Below, in pieces: positions 43,325 to 52,077 of a DNA stretch of 52,230 nucleotides. Under the pieces are notes generated by a model. That model did not search any database and was not told the origin of the DNA. It saw nothing but the letters and a program-made list of their open reading frames with translations. Every line of letters starts with the position of its first letter. Positions within the stretch are counted from its first letter, which is position 1. The translations under genes and the position numbers were made by a program. The DNA comes from an uncultured Paracoccaceae bacterium (lineage in GTDB: Bacteria; Pseudomonadota; Alphaproteobacteria; Rhodobacterales; Rhodobacteraceae), in the NCBI GenBank assembly GCA_937895435.1, contig CALAXT010000044.1:1-52230 (forward strand), in the 5' to 3' direction.

Positions 43325-43450
43325 TTAGCCCTGACGGGCTTTAAAGCGCTTTTGCGTCTTGTTGATCACATAGACGCGGCCCTTGCGGCGCACAACCTGG
43401 CAGTCGCGGTGCCGCAACTTCAGCGAGCGAAGCGAGTTTTTGACCTTCAT
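43325..43450 (-). CDS. rpmJ: 50S ribosomal protein L36
   Basis: A 41-residue basic protein with the alphaproteobacterial L36 sequence: [20 protein letters not shown] at the start, then the conserved [18 protein letters not shown] tail. Only one cysteine remains, so this is the zinc-independent form of L36. It stands alone, outside a ribosomal-protein operon, with tRNA-Val upstream on the same strand and two palindromes downstream. Confidence 0.95.
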   Translation of the reverse strand: MKVKNSLRSLKLRHRDCQVVRRKGRVYVINKTQKRFKARQG

Positions 43451-43527
43451 GGGTCTTCTCCTTGTCGCGGCGCGCGTGCGCCTGAATTTCTTTGCCCCAA
43501 ATGGGACGATGATGCCCTTGCAGGCGA

Positions 43528-43602
43528 TGGTGGGCGCGACAGGGATCGAACCTGTGGCCACTACGATGTCAACGTAGTGCTCTACCGCTGAGCTACGCGC
43601 CC
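43528..43602 (-). tRNA. tRNA-Val (anticodon GAC)
   Basis: 75 nt including an encoded CCA. The 7-bp acceptor stem is GGGCGCG with CGCGCCC, the D-arm is GCTCAGCGGTAGAGC, the anticodon arm is CTACG-TTGACAT-CGTAG giving GAC, and the T-arm is CAGGTTCGATCCCTG. Discriminator A. Transcribed toward rpmJ. Confidence 0.95.
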
Positions 43603-43640
43603 TTTTGTCCGAGGTCTTGAGTGTCGCATCCGCCAGCCCC

Positions 43641-43670
43641 AAAAAACAAGGACGCGGGCGGAACCGCGTC
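43641..43670 (-). terminator. Hairpin and T-run between the tRNA-Val promoter and the tRNA
   Basis: GACGCGG and CCGCGTC pair around a 6-base loop, followed on the minus strand by CTTGTTTTTT. It looks like an intrinsic terminator but lies only about ten bases past the -10 of the best promoter candidate for the tRNA. Flanking CCCCAA/TTGGGG can extend the stem. Confidence 0.55.
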
Positions 43671-43681
43671 GGACTTGGGGG

Positions 43682-43710
43682 TCTATAAAAGGGTTCTTGC
43701 GCCCTTTCAA
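43682..43710 (-). promoter_or_regulatory. Sigma-70-type promoter candidate for tRNA-Val
   Basis: On the minus strand TTGAAA (43710-43705), 17 bases, TATAGA (43687-43682). It is the best housekeeping promoter match noticed in the window, about 80 bp before the tRNA. Confidence 0.6.
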
Positions 43711-43764
43711 GGGGTTTTGCAAATGTGTTTGATGGCTTTATAAGATTGCCATGGGGACCCGTTG

Positions 43765-44655
43765 ATGCAGCATGACGCCTATCACCTGATCTTGCCGGCG
43801 CAGCGCACGTCACGCGTGGTATTTGCGTGCCCGCACAGTGGACGAGATTACAGTGCTGCATTTCTTCAGGCAACGGCACTTGATTCGACGGTTTTGCGAT
43901 CATCTGAGGATGCGTTTGTTGATCTGTTGTTTCAATCAGCGCCTTTGGAAGGGGCCGCGCTGTTGGTGGCCCGCGCACCGCGTGCCTTTGTCGATCTGAA
44001 CCGCAATGAAGATGAATTTGATCCGGCGCTCATTTTGGGGGTGCCACGTTTGCCGCATAACCCGCGGATTGCCTCGGGGCTGGGGGTGATTCCCCGTGTG
44101 GTGGCAAACGGACGGACAATTTATTGTGGAAAATTGCCGCTGGCTGAGGCGCAAGAACGGATTGCAAAGTTTTGGCGACCTTATCACTTGGCGTTAGCCA
44201 CGCTGTTGAGTGAACAGCGCAAACGTTTTGGACAAGCGATTTTGATCGATTGCCATTCGATGCCGCATGAAGCGATCGTAGCCTTTGGCGCGAGTGCGAT
44301 CGCACGCAACCGTACGGCACCCCGCCCGGATGTGGTTTTGGGCGATCGCTATGGCGCGGCGAGCGCTGGTTGGGTGATGGACCGTGTCGAGGCGGCTTTT
44401 GTTGATGCGGGTTTTCGTGTTGCCCGAAACGCGCCCTTTGCCGGGGCGTTTGTGGCGCAGCAATATGGGCGGCCATCAATTGGGCAGCATGTGATCCAAG
44501 TGGAAATCGATCGCGCGCTTTACATGGATGAACGCCGAATTGTGCCCAATGCACAGTTTGATGAGATGAAATTGCGCTTGGCGCAGGTAACGGCGCGAAT
44601 CGCAGCTTTGGGGGTAGAGCCAGAGCGGGACGATCTCAGGTTGGCGGCGGAGTAG
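43765..44655 (+). CDS. N-formylglutamate amidohydrolase family protein
   Basis: A 296-residue zinc amidohydrolase of the FGase family. Motifs are [43 protein letters not shown] (metal and catalytic residues) and [15 protein letters not shown]. FGases release formate from N-formylglutamate in the fifth step of histidine breakdown, but no hut genes lie nearby, so the substrate could be another N-formyl or acyl amino acid. The ATG at 43765 is preferred to TTG 43762. A Rhodobacterales-type intergenic motif follows the stop. Confidence 0.87.
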   Translation: MQHDAYHLILPAQRTSRVVFACPHSGRDYSAAFLQATALDSTVLRSSEDAFVDLLFQSAPLEGAALLVARAPRAFVDLNRNEDEFDPALILGVPRLPHNPRIASGLGVIPRVVANGRTIYCGKLPLAEAQERIAKFWRPYHLALATLLSEQRKRFGQAILIDCHSMPHEAIVAFGASAIARNRTAPRPDVVLGDRYGAASAGWVMDRVEAAFVDAGFRVARNAPFAGAFVAQQYGRPSIGQHVIQVEIDRALYMDERRIVPNAQFDEMKLRLAQVTARIAALGVEPERDDLRLAAE

Positions 44656-44694
44656 GGCTGCGAGCGTTTAAGGTCGGTGTGCATTGGCCGGGCT

Positions 44695-44717
44695 GGAGCC
44701 TCCGGCGGGGATATTTG
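44695..44717 (+). repeat. GGAGCCTCCGGCGGGG-type intergenic motif
   Basis: GGAGCCTCCGGCGGGG followed by ATATTTG, in the 85 bp between two convergent genes. I recognise closely similar strings (CCTCCGGCGGG-ATATTTG) as recurring between genes in many Rhodobacterales genomes. Preceding GCCGG lets the 5' half fold (GCCGG...CCGGC). It may be a dispersed terminator-like repeat. Confidence 0.5.
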
Positions 44718-44740
44718 CAAACGAAAGACTCTGCGGATGG

Positions 44741-45457
44741 TCAGGCGGCTGGGCTGCCGATTTCTGTACGGATGGCTTGTGCGGCGGCACAAGGGTCAGG
44801 GGCTTGCCAGATTGGGCGACCAATGACGATGTGATCGGCCCCGGCTGCGAGGGCTGCGGCGGGTGTGGCGATGCGTTTTTGATCGTTTGTGGCGCTGCCG
44901 GTTGGGCGGACGCCGGGGGTGACGATCAGGCGGCCTTGGGATTCGGGCAGGGCACGGATCAGGGCGGCCTCTTGCGGGGAGGCGATGACGCCATCGGCAC
45001 CTGCCAGAAAAGCCCGGCGGGCGCGTTCGACCACCAGATCGGGCAGTGCGCCCGGTTGAATAAGGCAGGCATCAAGATCTGCGCGATCAAGCGCTGTTAG
45101 CAGGGTGACGGCCAGAATTTTAAGATCAGAGCCGCCTCGGCCGTTTGCGGCGGCGCGCACAACATGCGGATCGCCATGCACGGTCAGAAAGTCGAGCCCG
45201 AGGCCCGAGAGACCGCGGACGGCTGCCTCAATCGTGGCGGGGATGTCGAACAGCTTGAGGTCAAGAAAAATTCGTTTGTCATGTTCGGTCTTGAGTTCGC
45301 GGGCCAGCGCAAGGCCCCCCCCCGTCAGCATGCCCAAGCCAATTTTGTAAAAGCTGACGCTGTCGCCCAGGCGCTGTGCCAAATCGAGCCCAGACAGAAC
45401 ATCGGGAACATCGAGGGCAACGATCAGGCGGTCATCTTTATTTGGGGCGGTTTGCAT
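44741..45457 (-). CDS. pyrF: Orotidine 5'-phosphate decarboxylase
   Basis: 238 residues forming a TIM barrel for the last step of UMP synthesis. It starts RLIVALDVPDVLSGLDLAQRLG; the catalytic lysine/aspartate array is in KRIFLDLKLFDIPATIEAAVRG, with LDFLTVHGDPH and IVTPGVRP towards the C-terminus and HIVIGRPIWQAPDP binding the phosphate. The ATG at 45457 has AAGGA in front, although the frame is open further upstream. It is divergent from a ROK kinase gene. Confidence 0.95.
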   Translation of the reverse strand: MQTAPNKDDRLIVALDVPDVLSGLDLAQRLGDSVSFYKIGLGMLTGGGLALARELKTEHDKRIFLDLKLFDIPATIEAAVRGLSGLGLDFLTVHGDPHVVRAAANGRGGSDLKILAVTLLTALDRADLDACLIQPGALPDLVVERARRAFLAGADGVIASPQEAALIRALPESQGRLIVTPGVRPTGSATNDQKRIATPAAALAAGADHIVIGRPIWQAPDPCAAAQAIRTEIGSPAA

Positions 45458-45580
45458 GGTGGTATCCTTGTCAGCGGGCGTCGGGTTCATGCGGCCTGAG
45501 GGGCGGGCTGTCAAGCAAGCTTGGTTTGCCTGCTGAGGGGCATCAGTTAAGGATGGGGCAAACATACTGGGGGTGGGCGT

Positions 45581-46471
45581 GTGATTTGTTTTGATATTGG
45601 TGGGTCGCGGGTTCGTGCCGGGCGCTGGGATGGTGCCACGATTTCGCCATTGGGTGAAGCGCCGACGCCGGCTGATGACTATTTAGCGCTGTGCTCCACG
45701 CTTGCGCAATTTGTGGTGCTGGGTGGTGTAGGGCCGGTGGCGATGTCTTTGGCGGGTGGGGTGGATCCTGCTTCGGGGCGACTGCGCAGTGCCAATATTG
45801 CCTGTCTGAATGGTCGTGTGGTGGCAGATGATATTGCGGCGGCGCTGGGCCGTAAGGTGCATGTGACCAATGATGCTGATTGTTTCACGCTGGCTGAGGC
45901 AACTTGGGGGGTTGGGCGCGGGCAAGATGTGGTTTTGGGGATTATTTTGGGCACTGGGGTTGGTGGTGGTTTGGTGGTGGCCAATCGTTTGGTGCGAGGG
46001 GCGGGCGGATATGCTGGCGAATGGGGGCATGGGCCGGTGGTGCCGGACCGGGCTTTGGGCCAAGATTTAAACTTGCCTGTCTGTGGGTGTGGGCAGCGGG
46101 GCTGTGTTGAGACCATCGGGGGTGCGCGCGGGCTTGAGCGGTTGCATCTGGCCTTGGCAGGGGAGCGCCTGCGCAGCGAGGATATTGTGGCACGGTGGCG
46201 GGCTGGGCCATGTGGCGCAAGTCGGAGCGTAGAGCTGTGGTTGCAGCTTTTATCGGGGCCGTTGGCGCTGGCGGTTAATCTGACGGGGGCGGGTGTTGTG
46301 GCTGTGGGGGGCGGGTTGTCGGGGGCCGTTGATTTGATTGCGGCGTTGGATCATGCGGTGCGTCAGAAAATTTTGCGCCCCAGTGCAGAGCCTGTGTTGC
46401 GCTGTGGTGCATTGGGCGAGATGTCAGGGCTGATCGGGGCTGCGCTTTCCGCATTGGCAGATACACGCTGA
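45581..46471 (+). CDS. ROK family sugar kinase, N-acetylglucosamine-kinase-like
   Basis: 296 residues. The N-terminal phosphate loop is MICFDIGGSRVRAG, with LAGGVDP, NDADCFTLAEA (catalytic Asp), GIILGTGVGGGLV, GEWGHGPV and the zinc motif CGCGQRGCVETIGG of ROK proteins, near the middle. There is no N-terminal DNA-binding domain, so it is a kinase and not a repressor. N-acetylglucosamine, glucose or fructose are possible substrates. GTG start at 45581. Confidence 0.87.
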   Translation: MICFDIGGSRVRAGRWDGATISPLGEAPTPADDYLALCSTLAQFVVLGGVGPVAMSLAGGVDPASGRLRSANIACLNGRVVADDIAAALGRKVHVTNDADCFTLAEATWGVGRGQDVVLGIILGTGVGGGLVVANRLVRGAGGYAGEWGHGPVVPDRALGQDLNLPVCGCGQRGCVETIGGARGLERLHLALAGERLRSEDIVARWRAGPCGASRSVELWLQLLSGPLALAVNLTGAGVVAVGGGLSGAVDLIAALDHAVRQKILRPSAEPVLRCGALGEMSGLIGAALSALADTR

Positions 46472-46575
46472 GGCATTGTAAATCTTACAATAATCTCTTT
46501 ATGGTAGAATATATAAAGCTTCGTTTCGGCTTTGGTCAAGCAGAGGCGGTTGCGTTGTCCATTTTGAGGTGCTGT
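46472..46575. promoter_or_regulatory. AT-rich control region with palindrome
   Basis: ATTGTAA-ATC-TTACAAT (46475-46491) is a perfect 7-bp inverted repeat. It is followed by AT-rich DNA with a possible -10 (TAGAATAT, around 46503-46510) before the gene at 46576. The low GC is unlike the neighbours and suggests a regulated promoter. Confidence 0.45.
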
Positions 46576-47352
46576 ATGGAACTGACATTGACATATGATC
46601 GCCCCACAGAGGGGCCAAGGTCGGGGCCGGTTGCGGTGGGCTGGATGGTTGATACCGAGCAGGCGCGGGTGATTTATGAAGCACCCGAGCGGCTGGTTTC
46701 ACGCCAAGTGAATCGTGCCCATGCCAAATCTGCATCGCGGTGTCCGGCGGTTATTCAGATGGAAAGCCGGTATTTCATGGTAAAATGCCCGTTTGATCTG
46801 CATTTGGGTTTTACGCGTGATGCAAAGGGCAAGCCCGCGCTGGTCAACCGGTTGGGGGGCGCGTCGCCAGTGCGTTCGAACAAGTTAAACGAGCTTTTGA
46901 CGGTGGTTGCTGAACCTGAATGGCGCTTTCCCGACCGGCCGACCATTCAGTTGAAACTGCCCTATTTGTTTATTGCTGATGAGCTTGTCTATATCACCCA
47001 GATTGGGCCATTTGCCCATTATCGGAAGGATCCATTGCCGGGCACGATTTTTGGGGGCCGGTTTCCAGTTTCGATCTGGCCGCGGCCTCTGATGTGGGCA
47101 TTTGAGTGGCATGAGCCTGAAAAAGACATCATTTTGCGCCGAGGTGAGCCGCTGTTTTATTGCCAGTTTGAGGCAGAGGGCCCTGACCGCCCGATACAGT
47201 TGGTGGAGGCTGAGAAGACGCCTGAGCTGGTCGAGTATCTCAAACAAATCAATGGAGCCGTTGGTTTTGTGAACCAGACCTTTGGGCTGTTTCGTGCAGC
47301 CGAGGCGGCGCGCCCCAAGACGCTTTTGAAAGAAAAAAAGAAACCGGCCTGA
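46576..47352 (+). CDS. Conserved protein of unknown function (possible DUF6065-like)
   Basis: 258 residues, no signal peptide or membrane segment. Visible patterns are aromatic and proline-rich: SRYFMVKCPFDLHLGF, IQLKLPYLFIADELVYITQ, IFGGRFPVSIWPRPLMWAFEWHEPEKDIILRRGEPLFYCQFE (given by its ends), and a lysine-rich end (LLKEKKKPA). The WPRPL-WAFEWH and RGEPLFYCQFE patterns recall DUF6065, a family without known function; I hold this with reserve. GAGGT five bases before the ATG at 46576 supports the start over an upstream ATG at 46501. Probably a lone gene before clpB. Confidence 0.7.
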   Translation: MELTLTYDRPTEGPRSGPVAVGWMVDTEQARVIYEAPERLVSRQVNRAHAKSASRCPAVIQMESRYFMVKCPFDLHLGFTRDAKGKPALVNRLGGASPVRSNKLNELLTVVAEPEWRFPDRPTIQLKLPYLFIADELVYITQIGPFAHYRKDPLPGTIFGGRFPVSIWPRPLMWAFEWHEPEKDIILRRGEPLFYCQFEAEGPDRPIQLVEAEKTPELVEYLKQINGAVGFVNQTFGLFRAAEAARPKTLLKEKKKPA

Positions 47353-47638
47353 TATGGCAAGGTCACAATGGCAAAGGGGCGGGGGTGCTGGCTTGAACAA
47401 ATCGTAAACCGGCACCGATGTTCATTGTGGCCGTGATCTTTCGGTTGAGTGCCCAGTTGTTTGCGCTGATGTTTTGAGAGCGGGCACACGATGGGTATAT
47501 TTGTGGCGTTTCGGTGGCATGATCTTGGGCTCGCCCTTGTGCCCGGTCATTTGCTTTCCCAAATAGATCTTGAGGCCTGTTGAGATATGTGCCGCACAGC
47601 GGGCAATCGGGAACGGGTGCTTTTGCAAGGAGAGTAGT
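47353..47638. other. Intergenic region upstream of clpB
   Basis: 286 bp without a convincing gene. A possible heat-shock (RpoH-like) element is CTTGAA at 47392-47397, 17 bases, CCGATG at 47415-47420. The -10 is a poor match, so I give it little weight. AAGGAGAG precedes the clpB ATG. Confidence 0.4.
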
Positions 47639-50257
47639 ATGAACGTTGAAAAGTTCACCGAGCGTGCACGTGGGTTTTTGCAAGCCGCGCAAACAATCGC
47701 AACGCGCGAGAATCACCAAAGACTGTCGCCCGAGCATCTTTTGAAAGCGCTGATGGATGATGACCAAGGTATGGCATCTAATCTGATCACGCGGGCTGGT
47801 GGCGCGCCCAAGCGGGTGACCGAGGCGCTGGATTTGGCGCTTAGCCGGGTGACCAAGGTCACAGGTGATGCGGGGCAAGTGTATGTCGACAGTGCCACGG
47901 TTAAAGTTTTGGATGAGGCGGAAAAAATCGCCACCAAGGCTGGCGATAGTTTTGTGCCAGTAGAGCGGATACTGACGGCGCTGTGTGTGGTGCCTTCAAA
48001 AGCCAAAGATGCGCTGGATGCGGGTGCGGTAAATGCACAGGCGCTGAATGCTGCGATTAACGATATTCGCAAGGGCCGCACCGCTGACACTGCCAGTGCT
48101 GAAGAAGGCTATGAGGCGTTAAAGAAGTATGCCCGTGATCTGACCGAGGCTGCGCGTGAAGGCAAGATTGACCCGATCATTGGCCGAGATGAGGAAATCC
48201 GTCGGACGATGCAGGTTCTGTCGCGCCGCACCAAGAATAACCCGGTGTTGATTGGCGAGCCGGGTGTGGGGAAAACCGCAATTGCCGAAGGCTTGGCGTT
48301 GCGCATCGTGAATGGCGATGTGCCCGAAAGCTTGCGCAACAAACGTCTGATGGCGCTTGATATGGGCTCATTGATCGCGGGGGCTAAATATCGTGGTGAG
48401 TTTGAAGAACGGCTGAAGGCCATTTTGTCGGAAGTCACTGCGGCCGCTGGCGAAATTATCCTGTTCATCGATGAAATGCACACATTGGTGGGCGCGGGCA
48501 AGGCTGAGGGGGCGATGGATGCATCAAACCTGCTTAAGCCCGCTTTGGCTCGCGGCGAGTTGCATTGTGTTGGTGCGACCACGCTGGAAGAATATCGCAA
48601 GCATGTTGAAAAAGATGCAGCTCTTGCCCGGCGTTTTCAGCCCGTCATGGTGAGCGAGCCAACGGTAGAAGACACCATTTCGATCCTGCGTGGTATCAAA
48701 GAGAAATATGAGCTGCACCATGGCGTGCGCATATCCGACTCGGCGTTGGTTGCAGCGGCAACGCTTAGTCACCGCTATATCACCGATCGATTTTTGCCCG
48801 ACAAGGCGATCGATTTGATGGATGAGGCTGCCAGCCGTCTGCGGATGGAGGTCGACAGCAAACCCGAAGAGCTGGATGCGCTGGATCGTGAGATCTTGCA
48901 AAAACAGATTGAGGCCGAGGCGCTGCGCCGCGAAGAAGATGCCGCCAGCAAAGATCGGTTGGAAAAGCTGGTTAAAGAACTTGCAGGGTTGCAGGAACGG
49001 TCTGCGGCCATGACGGCGCAGTGGCAGGCAGAACGTGATGTGTTAGAGACATCACGCGGCTTGAAGGAAGAGCTTGAGCGTGCCCGCGCTGAGCTTGAAA
49101 TCGCCAAACGCGAGGGCAATCTGGGCCGCGCGGGCGAACTGTCTTATGGCATCATCCCCGGTCTGGAAAAAAAGCTGGCTGATGCCGAAGGGCATGAGGG
49201 CGATGTGATGGTTGAAGAAGCGGTTGGCCCTGAGCAAATTGCCCAAGTCGTCGAACGTTGGACCGGCATCCCCACCAGCAAGATGCTGGAGGGTGATCGC
49301 GAAAAGCTGCTGCGTATGGAAGATGAGTTGGGCAAACGTGTCATTGGCCAAAGAACGGCCCTTGTCGCCATATCCAATGCCGTGCGTCGGGCGCGGGCGG
49401 GGCTGAACGATGAAAATCGCCCCCTTGGCAGCTTTTTGTTTTTGGGCCCCACGGGGGTTGGTAAGACAGAATTGACCAAGGCGGTGGCCGAATATCTGTT
49501 TGACGATGACAGTGCGATGGTGCGGATCGACATGAGCGAGTTCATGGAGAAACATGCCGTCAGCCGCCTGATCGGCGCGCCTCCGGGCTATGTCGGTTAT
49601 GATGAGGGTGGGGTTTTGACTGAGGCGGTGCGGCGCAGGCCCTATCAGGTGGTGTTGTTTGATGAAGTTGAAAAGGCGCACCCAGATGTGTTTAATGTGC
49701 TGTTGCAAGTGCTTGATGACGGCATGCTGACAGACGGGCAGGGCCGCACAGTCGATTTCAAGCAGACTTTGATCGTGCTGACGTCAAACCTTGGGTCACA
49801 AGCGCTGAGCCAATTGCCCGAGGGCAGTGATTCGTCGATGGCCAAGGCCGAGGTGATGGAAGCGGTGCGCGGCCATTTCCGGCCCGAGTTCCTGAACCGT
49901 CTGGATGAGACGATCATTTTCGATCGCCTGACCAGAGGGGATATGGGCGGCATTGTGACGATTCAGCTGAAGCGGCTTGAAGAGCGCTTGGCTGCGCGAA
50001 AAATCACGCTGACGGTCGATGATGCCGCAAGACAATGGTTGGCCGATGAGGGCTATGACCCTGTCTTTGGGGCCCGCCCTCTGAAACGCGTGATCCAGCG
50101 GCACCTGCAAGACCCGCTGGCCGAAATGCTGCTGTCGGGCGATCTGGCGGATGGTGCAACGATCCCTGTGACCGTCGGCCCCAAAGGGCTGATGATCGGC
50201 AATCGTGCGTCGCCGGCCACAGCGCGGGGTAAACCGCAGGATGCCGTCGTGCATTAA
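47639..50257 (+). CDS. clpB: ATP-dependent chaperone ClpB
   Basis: 872 residues. The Clp N-domain begins [21 protein letters not shown]1 has Walker [10 protein letters not shown] and Walker B ILFIDEMH; a coiled-coil M domain (about 400-530, rich in Glu, Lys and Arg) follows, which separates ClpB from ClpA/ClpC; NBD2 has GPTGVGKTE and [11 protein letters not shown]. ClpB rescues aggregated proteins together with DnaK after heat stress. It is followed by an intrinsic terminator and probably transcribed alone. Confidence 0.97.
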   Translation: MNVEKFTERARGFLQAAQTIATRENHQRLSPEHLLKALMDDDQGMASNLITRAGGAPKRVTEALDLALSRVTKVTGDAGQVYVDSATVKVLDEAEKIATKAGDSFVPVERILTALCVVPSKAKDALDAGAVNAQALNAAINDIRKGRTADTASAEEGYEALKKYARDLTEAAREGKIDPIIGRDEEIRRTMQVLSRRTKNNPVLIGEPGVGKTAIAEGLALRIVNGDVPESLRNKRLMALDMGSLIAGAKYRGEFEERLKAILSEVTAAAGEIILFIDEMHTLVGAGKAEGAMDASNLLKPALARGELHCVGATTLEEYRKHVEKDAALARRFQPVMVSEPTVEDTISILRGIKEKYELHHGVRISDSALVAAATLSHRYITDRFLPDKAIDLMDEAASRLRMEVDSKPEELDALDREILQKQIEAEALRREEDAASKDRLEKLVKELAGLQERSAAMTAQWQAERDVLETSRGLKEELERARAELEIAKREGNLGRAGELSYGIIPGLEKKLADAEGHEGDVMVEEAVGPEQIAQVVERWTGIPTSKMLEGDREKLLRMEDELGKRVIGQRTALVAISNAVRRARAGLNDENRPLGSFLFLGPTGVGKTELTKAVAEYLFDDDSAMVRIDMSEFMEKHAVSRLIGAPPGYVGYDEGGVLTEAVRRRPYQVVLFDEVEKAHPDVFNVLLQVLDDGMLTDGQGRTVDFKQTLIVLTSNLGSQALSQLPEGSDSSMAKAEVMEAVRGHFRPEFLNRLDETIIFDRLTRGDMGGIVTIQLKRLEERLAARKITLTVDDAARQWLADEGYDPVFGARPLKRVIQRHLQDPLAEMLLSGDLADGATIPVTVGPKGLMIGNRASPATARGKPQDAVVH

Positions 50258-50536
50258 GCCCTGTGCGGACATGAAAGGTGAAGGGCCCCCCTTGATGGGG
50301 GTCTTTTGCATTTTCGGGCGGGCTCGCATGCCGTGCGTATTCCGGCAGGGCTTGCCCTGTTTCTGATCGCGCTTTTCTGGCCAGACGCCCCTTGGGGCGC
50401 CAGAGTGAAAGCAGTGCGCCCTCACATCCGCGCGACTGGGTGCAATGTTTGGGCAAATCCTTTGCCAAAGGGGCGGTTTGGTCTATCTTTGGCAAGACGG
50501 CGTGCCGATCCGCCCCAACCTTTGCAGGAGCCTTTG
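50258..50536. other. Intergenic region between clpB and msrP
   Basis: 279 bp. It holds the clpB terminator near its start. The msrP frame stays open through most of it but lacks conserved sequence, so I do not extend the gene. No clear promoter was found. Confidence 0.5.
50283..50307 (+). terminator. Intrinsic terminator of clpB
   Basis: CCCCC, loop TTGAT, GGGGG, then TCTTTT, 25 bp past the clpB stop. Confidence 0.75.
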
Positions 50537-51454
50537 ATGGACAACAAATTTGTGCCCGACTTGGGCTGGGCAGATGTTACCCCCAAACACCTATTTTTTT
50601 CGCGCCGTGCAGCGCTTGGGGCGCTAATGGCAGCGGGCGCGGGGGCGATGCTGCCAAGTATGGGTGTGGCTGATGATGGGTTTATCGCCACCGAGACCCC
50701 AAATAGTTTCGAAGAGATCACACAATACAACAATTTCTATGAGTTTGGGCTGGATAAGGAAGATCCCGCCCGATTGGCTGGTGGGCTGACCATTGCCCCT
50801 TGGCAGGTACAAGTTGATGGGATGGTTGACCGCCCCGGGGTTTATGAATTGGCCGACCTGCTTGATGGGTTGCCAGTTCACAATCGGATATATCGGTTTC
50901 GATGCGTTGAAGCATGGTCGATGGTGGTGCCATGGAATGGGATTGAGCTGCGCGCCCTGTTGCAAAAGCTGGGTGTGCAGCCGGGTGCGCGCTATGTTGG
51001 CTTTGAAACCCTTGTGCGCCCTGAAGAAATGCCCGGCCAACGCCGCGCGGCGTTGGATTGGCCATACCGCGAAGGGCTGCGACTCGATGAGGCGATGCAC
51101 CCGCTGACCTTGCTGGCCACGGGGCTTTATGATGCGCCACTGCCTCGGCAAAACGGCGCGCCACTGCGCCTGGTTGTGCCGTGGAAATATGGGTTCAAAT
51201 CAATCAAGTCAGTTGTGCGGATCACGATCACCGACGCGCAGCCCAAAACGACTTGGAATATGGAAAACAGCCGTGAATACGGTTTCTATGCCAATGTGAA
51301 TCCGCAGGTGGATCATCCCAGATGGAGCCAGGCGTCAGAGCGGCGGATTGGTGGGGGGCTGTTTGCCAGACGCCAGCCTACGCTGCCCTTCAATGGCTAT
51401 CAGGCGCAGGTGGCCAGTCTTTATGAGGGTATGGACCTGACCAAAGAGTTTTGA
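50537..51454 (+). CDS. msrP: Protein-methionine-sulfoxide reductase catalytic subunit MsrP
   Basis: 305 residues. A twin-arginine signal ([20 protein letters not shown]) sends the folded molybdoenzyme to the periplasm. The molybdenum-ligating cysteine is in [15 protein letters not shown], and [17 protein letters not shown] is the conserved C-terminal block. MsrP repairs methionine sulfoxide in envelope proteins with electrons from MsrQ. AGGAG seven bases before the ATG at 50537 fixes the start. Its stop overlaps or abuts msrQ. Confidence 0.95.
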   Translation: MDNKFVPDLGWADVTPKHLFFSRRAALGALMAAGAGAMLPSMGVADDGFIATETPNSFEEITQYNNFYEFGLDKEDPARLAGGLTIAPWQVQVDGMVDRPGVYELADLLDGLPVHNRIYRFRCVEAWSMVVPWNGIELRALLQKLGVQPGARYVGFETLVRPEEMPGQRRAALDWPYREGLRLDEAMHPLTLLATGLYDAPLPRQNGAPLRLVVPWKYGFKSIKSVVRITITDAQPKTTWNMENSREYGFYANVNPQVDHPRWSQASERRIGGGLFARRQPTLPFNGYQAQVASLYEGMDLTKEF

Positions 51455-51456
51455 CG

Positions 51457-52077
51457 GTGGCTTTGGTGCGATCGGTCAATGGGGCGCTCCGGCGGGTACC
51501 TGTTGGGCTTGTCTATGCGATAGGCGGTGTGCCTGTTGCCTGGTTGATGTGGGCGCTGATGACGAATGGGCTTGGCGTCGACCCGGCCAAGACATTGGAA
51601 CATCAGTTGGGTGGGCTTGGGCTACAATTCCTGTTGGCCAGCCTGGCGGTCACACCGTTGCGTCGAATCACTGGGGTGTCGCTGTTGCGGTTTCGGCGCG
51701 CGCTGGGGCTGTTGGCATTTTTCTATGTTGCTCTTCACTTGATGACATGGCTTTTGCTGGATTTGCAGCTGCGCTGGGGTGAGATCGGCGCAGATGTGAC
51801 CAAACGCCCCTATATTATTCTTGGCATGATCGGATTCGTGCTGTTGGCGCCGCTGGCGGCAACATCGCATGATTGGGCCTTGCGGCGCATGGGCGCGCTT
51901 GCCTGGCACAGGCTACACAGGCTGGTATATGTGGCGGGTCTGGCTGTTGTGGGGCATTATGTTGTGCAGGCCAAAACCCTGTCGCTGGAAGTTCTGGCCT
52001 ATAGCGGTTGCCTGATTGCGCTTTTGTTGGCCCGAGTCGCCTGGGCCTTGGCAAAGCCACCTGCGCCCCGGCCCTAA
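51457..52077 (+). CDS. msrQ: Heme b membrane subunit MsrQ
   Basis: About 206 residues with six hydrophobic segments. Family motifs include HQLGGLGLQFLLASLAVTPLRR, the heme histidine in FFYVALHLMTWLLLD, RPYIILGMIGFVLLAPLAATS and WHRLHRLVYVAGLAVVGHYV (given by its ends). MsrQ passes electrons from the respiratory chain or flavin reductase to MsrP. The start is GTG at 51457 or TTG at 51451; the latter overlaps the msrP stop. Either way translation is coupled. Confidence 0.92.
   Translation: MALVRSVNGALRRVPVGLVYAIGGVPVAWLMWALMTNGLGVDPAKTLEHQLGGLGLQFLLASLAVTPLRRITGVSLLRFRRALGLLAFFYVALHLMTWLLLDLQLRWGEIGADVTKRPYIILGMIGFVLLAPLAATSHDWALRRMGALAWHRLHRLVYVAGLAVVGHYVVQAKTLSLEVLAYSGCLIALLLARVAWALAKPPAPRP

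Noticed and set aside
45581-46471. ROK-type transcriptional repressor
   Set aside because: No N-terminal winged-helix domain precedes the kinase phosphate loop.
47392-47420. RpoH-like promoter for clpB (CTTGAA-N17-CCGATG)
   Set aside because: The -10 half matches poorly and the site is about 220 bp from the start codon; left as a remark only.
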